This document shows positions 1 to 5,502 of a stretch of DNA of 6,773 nt, one piece after another. Origin of the DNA: Bacteroidales bacterium (lineage in GTDB: Bacteria > Bacteroidota > Bacteroidia > Bacteroidales > UBA10428); the NCBI GenBank assembly GCA_003508755.1, contig DNTK01000023.1:1-6773 (forward strand), read 5' to 3'. Position 1 is the stretch's first letter, and each line of letters starts with the position of its first letter. The translations under genes were made by a program, and so were the position numbers. Below the pieces are notes generated by a model. It saw only the letters and a list, made by a program, of their open reading frames with translations, ran no database searches and was not told the DNA's origin.

Positions 1-15
1 ATTCTACTCAATTAA

Positions 16-465
16 CTATGACAGGCCTTGCAAGCCCATTCGCTTAAAATAATCAAACCATTTTTCTTCTGGTTGCTGTATTCTCTTTAGCTCTTTAATT
101 GATTCTTTTTCTGAAACTCCATGTTCCAAAACATTGTACATATGAATCAGGTTCGACGATTTTATGTTTCCGCCACAATGCACAAAAACTTTTTTACCCG
201 CTAAACCCTTCATGATGTTTTTAAACATATGGTAGTGATTGTCTTTTAAGTTTGAACAATCAATCGGATAATGCACATACTCCAAATTAAGTTTTTCAGT
301 TACCTCTGCTTCCGCAGGTAAATAATTTTTAGTACTGGTGGGAGAAATACTTACAATAGCTTCGAAACCATCATCTTTTAAGGCTATAATTTGCTCCTCT
401 GTTGGCTGCCCTCCCGCAGCAAGCTTATTGCTGTAAGCATAAAAATTGAAAATTGTGTTAACCAT
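16..465 (-). CDS. Protein tyrosine phosphatase-like protein, DUF442/BLH-type, with altered P-loop
   Basis: A 149-residue cytoplasmic protein of the small bacterial dual-specificity-phosphatase-like family (DUF442/beta-lactamase-hydrolase-like type). Seen: an N-terminal LAAGGQPTEEQ segment (about 15-25) matching the family's L-x-S-x-GQPTxEQ opening; a VHYPIDCSN strand and loop (64-72) where the general-acid Asp usually lies (D69); and the phosphatase loop VFVHCGGNIKSS (93-104) with nucleophile Cys97. Relatives usually carry HCAANxRVS, with Arg at Cys+5; here that position is Lys102 and Cys+6 is Ser, so no Arg is present to bind phosphate. Activity may be weak or lost, and the protein could act as a phosphate-ester or protein binder. 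No signal peptide or membrane segment is seen. The ATG at 465 is preferred over an in-frame TTG at 486 because a TAnnTTTG-type box at 497-504 would place the transcript start close to or beyond that TTG. It lies downstream of the peroxidase gene on the same strand. Family call fairly sure; substrate unknown. Confidence 0.8.
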   Translation of the reverse strand: MVNTIFNFYAYSNKLAAGGQPTEEQIIALKDDGFEAIVSISPTSTKNYLPAEAEVTEKLNLEYVHYPIDCSNLKDNHYHMFKNIMKGLAGKKVFVHCGGNIKSSNLIHMYNVLEHGVSEKESIKELKRIQQPEEKWFDYFKRMGLQGLS

Positions 466-496
466 ATTTATTTCTTGTTTTTGCAATTTGACGCCG

Positions 497-504
497 CAAA
501 AATA
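497..504 (-). promoter_or_regulatory. Candidate Bacteroidota -7 box (TATTTTTG) for the phosphatase-like gene
   Basis: Read on the minus strand this is TATTTTTG, an exact match to the Bacteroidota TAnnTTTG -7 element. It lies 31 bp upstream of the ATG at 465, inside the gap between the peroxidase stop and this gene. No good TTG is visible at the expected -33 distance; the best is an ATG about 17 bp upstream. The DNA is T-rich, so a chance match is possible. If real, the downstream gene has its own promoter as well as any read-through from the peroxidase gene. Confidence 0.4.
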
Positions 505-540
505 AGAAAATATTTTTTCATATCTATTTATCTAGATGTT

Positions 541-1089
541 TTAGTTTGAGGAATTAATCCAGTTTACAATTTTATCTGAATACGGTTCTTCTTTTGGGAA
601 AGCAACATCAACCAGCTCTCCGTTTTCATTTATCATGTATTTCTGAAAATTCCACTTAACTTTTGAGTCCATTACACCATTCTTGTCCTTCTGAGTTAGC
701 CAAGAATACACGGGATGAATATCATCTCCTTTTACACTTATTTTTGCCATCATTGGAAAGGTAACCCCATAATTTACTTGGCAGAACGTGGCAATTTCTT
801 CATTGGTTCCAGGTTCCTGACTCAGGAAATTATTAGCCGGAAATCCAATAATCACAAAGTTTTTATCCTTATATTCCTTATAGAGTTTTTCCAAATCTTC
901 ATATTGTGGTGTTAAACCGCATTTCGATGCTGTGTTCACGACTAAAACCTTCTTCCCTTTAAGTTCCGAAAGATTAAAATCATCGCCGGTAATTGTTTTT
1001 ACAGTAAAATTGTGCAGCGAGTTTTGGCTGTAAGCTGAAAATGCCATCAGCATAAAACCGAGAAATAAACTTGTTCTGAGTGTTTTCAT
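541..1089 (-). CDS. Exported glutathione peroxidase-family (probably thioredoxin-dependent) thiol peroxidase
   Basis: A 182-residue GPx-fold peroxidase that should reduce H2O2 or organic hydroperoxides. Residues 1-21 look like a signal peptide (Lys2, Arg5, a hydrophobic run LFLGFMLMAFSA, then AYS before Gln22), so it probably works in the periplasm. The mature part is a normal single GPx domain. NTASKCG (52-58) carries the peroxidatic Cys57, a Cys rather than selenocysteine. FLSQEPG (88-94) carries catalytic Gln91, and WNF (146-148) supplies Trp146 and Asn147, completing the Cys-Gln-Trp-Asn tetrad. Cys103 in ATFCQVNYG aligns with the resolving Cys of thioredoxin-dependent GPx proteins. The usual FPCNQF motif reads FPANNF here (Ala85). 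Because many Bacteroidota are thought to lack glutathione, an exported thioredoxin-like donor is inferred. The start is the only Met before the signal peptide. The gene is transcribed divergently from addA and lies upstream of the phosphatase-like gene. Confidence 0.93.
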   Translation of the reverse strand: MKTLRTSLFLGFMLMAFSAYSQNSLHNFTVKTITGDDFNLSELKGKKVLVVNTASKCGLTPQYEDLEKLYKEYKDKNFVIIGFPANNFLSQEPGTNEEIATFCQVNYGVTFPMMAKISVKGDDIHPVYSWLTQKDKNGVMDSKVKWNFQKYMINENGELVDVAFPKEEPYSDKIVNWINSSN

Positions 1090-1302
1090 GATTTCAATGT
1101 TTGAATTCTTTACTATCAGTAACAGCCCACTTTATTTAAGGTTCGTTTATATTTCATTCACCTGTTCATAAATAAATCTTGTTAAATAAGTATTGGTCCT
1201 ATTGAATAATACTCCTTTAAAACATAGTGAAAAAACTGTTAAAACCTTGTTAGCAGTAAGGGTGAAGCATTTTCTGTCTGGCAGGACAATTTTACTACCT
1301 TT
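1090..1302. promoter_or_regulatory. Divergent intergenic control region between peroxidase gene and addA
   Basis: These 213 AT-rich bases separate the starts of two genes pointing away from each other, so both promoters should lie here. On the plus strand the best box is TACCTTTA at 1296-1303. On the minus strand nothing matches TAnnTTTG exactly; TATTTATG at 1167-1174 and TATGTTTT nearer addA each have one mismatch and no good -33 partner. An imperfect inverted repeat, ACTGTTA at 1235-1241 and TAGCAGT at 1251-1257 with a 9-base spacer, and a short TGTC/GACA pair (1275-1278, 1285-1288) lie just upstream of addA. No coding potential or RNA gene is recognised. Confidence 0.5.
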
Positions 1303-1303
1303 A
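1296..1303 (+). promoter_or_regulatory. Candidate -7 box (TACCTTTA) overlapping the addA start codon
   Basis: TACCTTTA matches TAnnTTTG except for the last base, and the TACCTTT form is common in Bacteroidota promoters. A weak -33 candidate, TCTG, ends at 1276, which is 19 bases upstream. The last base of the box is the A of the addA ATG, so transcription from it would begin at about 1308-1311, inside the assigned reading frame. Either the box is a chance match, or translation begins on a leaderless transcript at the in-frame GTG of codon 3 (1309-1311). Confidence 0.35.
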
Positions 1304-4300
1304 TGCCTGTGGCAGAACTAAAAATTATAAAGGCATCAGCTGGTTCGGGTAAAACGTATTCGCTTACCAAAGAAATTCTTTTTATTCTGCTTAAAGAACC
1401 TATAGCATATTATAAACGACTGCTAGCTGTAACCTTTACCAATAAAGCAACTGCCGAAATGAAGGAACGCATTTTACAGCAGCTTTACTTTTTAGGGTCA
1501 GGACAAAAATCAGATTACTTAAGTGAACTTTGTCAACAGTTAAATAAGCAGGAAAAAGTTATCAGAAGTAAGTCGAAAGCCATACTCAATGCCATATTGC
1601 ATGGCTACTCATGGTTCAGAGTAGAAACCATCGATAGCTTTTTTCAGGGTATTATACGCTCTTTCCTGAGAGAGCTTAATATTTCCGGATATTACAACAT
1701 CGAACTTGATCAAAACAAAATACTGACAGAAGCAACTGACAGACTGTTGGAGAATATAGCAGATGATTCAGAAATGCTCGAATGGTTACTTGAGTATATC
1801 GATTCAAAAATGACAGAAGGTCGAAGCTGGACAATAAATAACGAGCTGTTTAATCTTGGAAAAACTCTTTTTCATGAAGATGTTATCGAAAAATTACCAG
1901 AAATAAGAGAACGTATAGAGAACAAAGAGTTCCTGAAAACATACAGAAATACACTTATTCAAATTAAAGAAAACTTTGAAAATAGTATCGGGAGAATTGC
2001 CGAAAGCACCCTCGATAAAATGAACGAGTCTGGCCTTACTATCGATGATTTTTACCGCACAACGTCCGGTCCGGTTGGTTACCTGCAACAAAAGCTTAAA
2101 AAAGTGTATAAAGAACCCAATAGCTATGTAAAGGCAGTATTGGAAACGCCAGAGAAGTACCCCTCCGGTAAGTGTAACCAAAAGGAAGCAGCCAAAAGTT
2201 TTGGCGTCCACCATATTACTCCCGCAATAGAAAACATATTAATTCTCGAGGCAAAATCGTTAAAGGATTACAACTCGTCCTGTGCTATTTTAAAAAACCT
2301 CCATATGCTGGGCTTACTATCCCGCCTTAATGATGAGATATCTTTGATAAAAGAAGAAAAAGGACTTTTTCTGATAAGCGATGCTTCTCCCTTTATTCAA
2401 AAAATCATTAACAATAATGATACTCCATTTATTTATGAGAAAGCCGGAAGTTACTTTAACCACCTGTTAATCGATGAATTTCAGGATACCTCTAATATGC
2501 AGTATGGTAACTTTAAGCCGCTTATCAGTAATAGCTTGTCGAACAATCATAATTGCCTCCTGGTAGGCGATGTTAAACAGTCGATATACAGATGGAGAAA
2601 TAGTAACTGGAAAATCTTCGAGCGCGCTGTTGAGCAGGATTTTCAGCATGGAAATATTGTAAAGGATCAATTGGACACCAACTGGCGCAGCGATTTTAAT
2701 ATTATCGATTTTAATAATTATTTATTTAAAACAATAGCAGGTAACCTTGAGCACATAATCGAAAATAACACATTGAATTTTACACTCCCAGAGAAACTTT
2801 ATAGCGATGTGTTTCAGAAAGCACCTGAGAAGCGAAAAAAGGACGAAGGATATGTGAGCGTAAAACTCTTTTCAAAAAATGCCAAAACCGAAAACCAAAA
2901 CTATTATGGCGAGTCGCTTGTTGAACAAATAAATCTCGCTCTTGATAAAGGTTTTCCACCCGGACATATGGCCTTGCTTGTGCGCAATAAGTCAGAGGGG
3001 TCAGAACTTGCCCAATACATAATCGAAGCAAATAAAAACCAACAGTTTAGTAAGCCGGTGGGTGTTATTTCGAATGAGTCGCTATTCTTATCCAAATCAC
3101 CGGCTGTTCAGCTTTTGATTTCGGCCATAGAATATGTTTCAGACACAAACAGTGCCTTAGGTGCAAGTAATTTACTCGCCAATTATTTATTCATAAAAAA
3201 CGCCGACAACAGCACAGAAATTCAATTCCCGGAAGGAACAGCTGAAACTGAATGGTTAAATAAATATATAAATACTTCCTTTATCGAAAACTGCCAGCTT
3301 TTAAAGCAAGAATCCTTGTACCTCATGGTCGAAAAACTGGCAGAATTACTGAATGTATATTCGGCAAAAGAGGAATTGGTTTATATCCATTCTTTTCTTG
3401 ATTTGGTATTTGATTATGCAAGTTCTGAGTTGTCTGATTTAATGCACTTCTTAAAATTCTGGAAAGAAGAAGGGAATAAGCAAACTATTTCTGCTGCAGA
3501 AACTATGGGATCTCTCAGGATATTAACCATACATAAATCAAAAGGACTGCAATTCCCAGTTGTATTTATTCCATTTGCCGACTGGAGTATTGTTCCAAAA
3601 AGCAATGAAATACACTGGTTAAAAACCACTGAAGCGCCCTATGATGCCATACCAGTAGCTCCGGTGAGTTTCTCTGCTATGCTGGGCAAGAGCATTTTTT
3701 CCGGTACTTATTCTGAGGAAAAATACCTGAGTCTGATTGATAACCTAAATTTGCTGTATGTTGCCTTTACAAGAGCAGAAAAAGCCTTATTTGTGATGGC
3801 AATTGAGAAGTCAGAAAAATATTCAGATATACATCAGTTGCTTAAAAATGCTATGGAAAAGTTAAGCAATGATAGTTCTAGTGAGTTAGCCTATTCGAAA
3901 GATATGAATGCTTATATACAGGGTAATTTAAAACCCTACAACTATAAATTCGATAAATATCAGGAGCAAAACATACCTTGCGTTTCTCCTAACTTATTGT
4001 TGCCTGAGGTGCGATTTAGTTTTAAAGCTGATGAATTTCTATACGAGAAAGCCCTGGAGGAAAATCACATTACCTATGGACGCATTCTTCACAGTATCAT
4101 GGAAAATGTTGAGCTTGAAAGTAACTTAAAAAGCGCTGTCCGGAAAAAGATCGAAGAGGGATTGCTTACAGAAGAAGAAGGCCAGTCGGCTTATAGTTTA
4201 CTAAGCAATGCAATCTCACAACCCACTGTTAAAGAATGGTTTAATGGAAGTATGGGGGTGTACACAGAAGCCGATATCATTCAGCCAAACGGTGAAAGTC

Positions 4301-4491
4301 GCCGACCCGACAGAGTAATGATACAAGGCAACAAAGCCATCGTTGTTGATTATAAGTTTGGAATGGAAGAAGATATTGCAAAGCATAAAAAACAAGTGCG
4401 GGAATATATGCACCTGATATTGGAAACAGGTGTTGAATTTGTCGATGGTTACCTGTGGTATATTACCGAAGGAGATATTGTTCCTGTTTAG
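1303..4491 (+). CDS. addA: AddA-type helicase-nuclease subunit (UvrD-family helicase with C-terminal PD-(D/E)XK nuclease)
   Basis: A 1062-residue cytoplasmic motor-nuclease subunit of the AddAB complex, which unwinds and trims double-strand breaks before RecA loading. Superfamily 1 helicase motifs appear in order: Walker A ASAGSGKT (11-18); motif Ia AVTFTNKAT (42-50); ETIDSFF (108-114); motif II LLIDEFQDT (388-396); motif III GDVKQSIYRWR (422-432); motif IV TNWRSDFN (459-466); motif V LTIHKSKGLQF (741-751); motif VI LLYVAFTRAEKALF (817-830). A RecB/AddA-type nuclease follows: GRILH (926-930, His930), RRPDR with Asp1003, VVDYK (1014-1018, Asp1016 and Lys1018), and QVREY (1031-1035). All helicase and nuclease signature residues are present, so it should be active. 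Length is normal for Bacteroidota AddA. The C-terminal nuclease and the nearby AddB argue against a plain UvrD/PcrA/Rep helicase; some annotations may call it RecB-like exonuclease V beta. The start at 1303 places Walker A ten residues in, as in homologues, though GTG at codon 3 is possible. Confidence 0.95.
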   Translation: MPVAELKIIKASAGSGKTYSLTKEILFILLKEPIAYYKRLLAVTFTNKATAEMKERILQQLYFLGSGQKSDYLSELCQQLNKQEKVIRSKSKAILNAILHGYSWFRVETIDSFFQGIIRSFLRELNISGYYNIELDQNKILTEATDRLLENIADDSEMLEWLLEYIDSKMTEGRSWTINNELFNLGKTLFHEDVIEKLPEIRERIENKEFLKTYRNTLIQIKENFENSIGRIAESTLDKMNESGLTIDDFYRTTSGPVGYLQQKLKKVYKEPNSYVKAVLETPEKYPSGKCNQKEAAKSFGVHHITPAIENILILEAKSLKDYNSSCAILKNLHMLGLLSRLNDEISLIKEEKGLFLISDASPFIQKIINNNDTPFIYEKAGSYFNHLLIDEFQDTSNMQYGNFKPLISNSLSNNHNCLLVGDVKQSIYRWRNSNWKIFERAVEQDFQHGNIVKDQLDTNWRSDFNIIDFNNYLFKTIAGNLEHIIENNTLNFTLPEKLYSDVFQKAPEKRKKDEGYVSVKLFSKNAKTENQNYYGESLVEQINLALDKGFPPGHMALLVRNKSEGSELAQYIIEANKNQQFSKPVGVISNESLFLSKSPAVQLLISAIEYVSDTNSALGASNLLANYLFIKNADNSTEIQFPEGTAETEWLNKYINTSFIENCQLLKQESLYLMVEKLAELLNVYSAKEELVYIHSFLDLVFDYASSELSDLMHFLKFWKEEGNKQTISAAETMGSLRILTIHKSKGLQFPVVFIPFADWSIVPKSNEIHWLKTTEAPYDAIPVAPVSFSAMLGKSIFSGTYSEEKYLSLIDNLNLLYVAFTRAEKALFVMAIEKSEKYSDIHQLLKNAMEKLSNDSSSELAYSKDMNAYIQGNLKPYNYKFDKYQEQNIPCVSPNLLLPEVRFSFKADEFLYEKALEENHITYGRILHSIMENVELESNLKSAVRKKIEEGLLTEEEGQSAYSLLSNAISQPTVKEWFNGSMGVYTEADIIQPNGESRRPDRVMIQGNKAIVVDYKFGMEEDIAKHKKQVREYMHLILETGVEFVDGYLWYITEGDIVPV

Positions 4492-4524
4492 TAAGTTGAC
4501 AAATTAATACTTGAACAGAAAAAC

Positions 4525-4544
4525 TTTAAACTGCATAGTTTGAG
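4525..4544 (+). promoter_or_regulatory. Predicted hairpin containing the TTG start codon of the radical SAM gene
   Basis: Bases 4525-4532 can pair with 4537-4544 around a GCAT loop, giving eight pairs, two of them G-U in RNA. The perfect core is AAACT/AGTTT. The TTG start codon of the next gene (4540-4542) lies in the 3' arm. It is AT-rich and therefore weak, with no following T-run, so it is not a convincing terminator. It could reduce initiation at the non-ATG start when ribosomes do not arrive from addA. Confidence 0.3.
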
Positions 4545-5499
4545 CCCAAAACAAACATATCCATGGGGACATGATAGACCCATTAATCTTGCATCGAATT
4601 TCACGAAAAAGGAATTTGGAGGTCGTGCACAAAAAGTGACCCTCGATGCGGGCTTTACATGCCCAAACCGCGATGGAACTGTTTCGTCAGGAGGCTGCAC
4701 CTTTTGTAATAACAATGCTTTTAATCCTTCCTATTGTGCACCGGAAAAATCGATTACCGAACAAATAAACCAGGGAATTAATTTCCATAAAAAACGATAC
4801 CGAAAAGCCACTCACTACATTGCTTATTTTCAGGCGTATAGCAATACATACGCTCCTGTAGACATACTTCGTGAGCGGTACTTTGAAGCATTGCAACATG
4901 AACTAATCGATGGGATTGTAATTGGTACCCGCCCCGATTGTGTAAACAATGAGGTTTTTAGTTTATTGGAAGAAATAAATAAAAAATACTACCTCATTGT
5001 TGAATACGGAGTGGAATCGGTTTATGACAACACACTGAAAACCATTAATCGCGGACACAGTTTTGAAACATCCAAAAGAGCCATTGAACAAACTGCAGCA
5101 AAAGACATATCATGTGGCGCACATTTTATCTTCGGATTGCCTGGCGAAACAAAAGAAATGATGCTGAACGCAGCTTCCATTATTTCGGAACTGCCGCTTA
5201 ATACAGTAAAGTTTCACCAATTACAGGTTGTTAAAAACACTAAAATCGGAAGGCAATTTAAAGAGAATCCACTGCTTTTTAAGCAATTTGAACTGGAAGA
5301 ATATATCGGTTTTATTATTGAGTTTTTATCCAGGCTTTCTCCGCGGCTTATCATAGAGCGGCTTGCCGGAGAATCCCAACCTGAGTATAATCTCTCAAAA
5401 AAATGGAATGTACGATATGACCAGGTCTTAAGGCAAATAGAAAAGAATATGATTGATTCTAATACCTGGCAAGGTAAGTTTTACAAAAAACAGGTTTAA
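4540..5499 (+). CDS. TIGR01212/YtqA-YhcC family radical SAM protein (MnmL-like)
   Basis: A 319-residue cytoplasmic iron-sulfur enzyme. Cys41, Cys53 and Cys56 in the CPNRDG...GGCTFC segment give the C-x11-C-x2-C cluster motif typical of this family rather than the common C-x3-C-x2-C. Other family signatures follow: YFQAYSNTYAP (96-106), GTRPDC (129-134), EYGVES (155-160), GLPGET (199-204), KFHQLQVVKNT (224-234) and ERLAGE (273-278). Length is usual for the family. YtqA of Bacillus subtilis and its Streptococcus counterpart were reported as MnmL, needed to convert cmnm5s2U to mnm5s2U at tRNA position 34 together with the methylase MnmM. Whether this protein does the same is inference, and no MnmM gene is in the window. 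The start is TTG: no Met lies between the upstream in-frame stop (4492-4494) and the YPWG segment where homologues begin. It follows addA by 48 bp and precedes addB by 3 bp, so co-transcription is likely. Confidence 0.92.
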   Translation: MSPKQTYPWGHDRPINLASNFTKKEFGGRAQKVTLDAGFTCPNRDGTVSSGGCTFCNNNAFNPSYCAPEKSITEQINQGINFHKKRYRKATHYIAYFQAYSNTYAPVDILRERYFEALQHELIDGIVIGTRPDCVNNEVFSLLEEINKKYYLIVEYGVESVYDNTLKTINRGHSFETSKRAIEQTAAKDISCGAHFIFGLPGETKEMMLNAASIISELPLNTVKFHQLQVVKNTKIGRQFKENPLLFKQFELEEYIGFIIEFLSRLSPRLIIERLAGESQPEYNLSKKWNVRYDQVLRQIEKNMIDSNTWQGKFYKKQV

Positions 5500-5502
5500 A
5501 GC

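Noticed and set aside
506..519. Possible hairpin (GAAAA/TTTTC arms) after the peroxidase gene as a terminator
   Set aside because: The stem is five pairs, almost all A-T, with no GC-rich base, and lies just upstream of the next gene's promoter-like box. Too weak to call a terminator.
521..534. TATCTA repeated directly with a 2-base spacer between the two minus-strand genes
   Set aside because: Only two copies of a 6-base AT-rich word, within chance expectation in this composition. It is not an array and has no associated element.
715..915. Open frame of 66 codons on the plus strand opposite the peroxidase gene
   Set aside because: It is antisense to the conserved catalytic core of the peroxidase, and its hydrophobic, Phe/Ile-rich translation is a shadow of that frame.
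1279..1296. TGGCAG followed by T-rich bases resembling a sigma-54 promoter
   Set aside because: The -24-like TGGC is present but the invariant GC of the -12 element is missing at the proper spacing.
1894..2214. Open frame of 106 codons on the minus strand inside addA
   Set aside because: It is antisense to a clearly conserved helicase gene, matches no family I recognise, and has no promoter or start context. Shorter antisense frames elsewhere within addA and the radical SAM gene were rejected for the same reason.
4511..4542. TTG at 4511 and TAGTTTG at 4536 resembling a promoter for the radical SAM gene
   Set aside because: The -7 match is one base short of TAnnTTTG and overlaps the start codon. 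Co-transcription with addA is the simpler reading.
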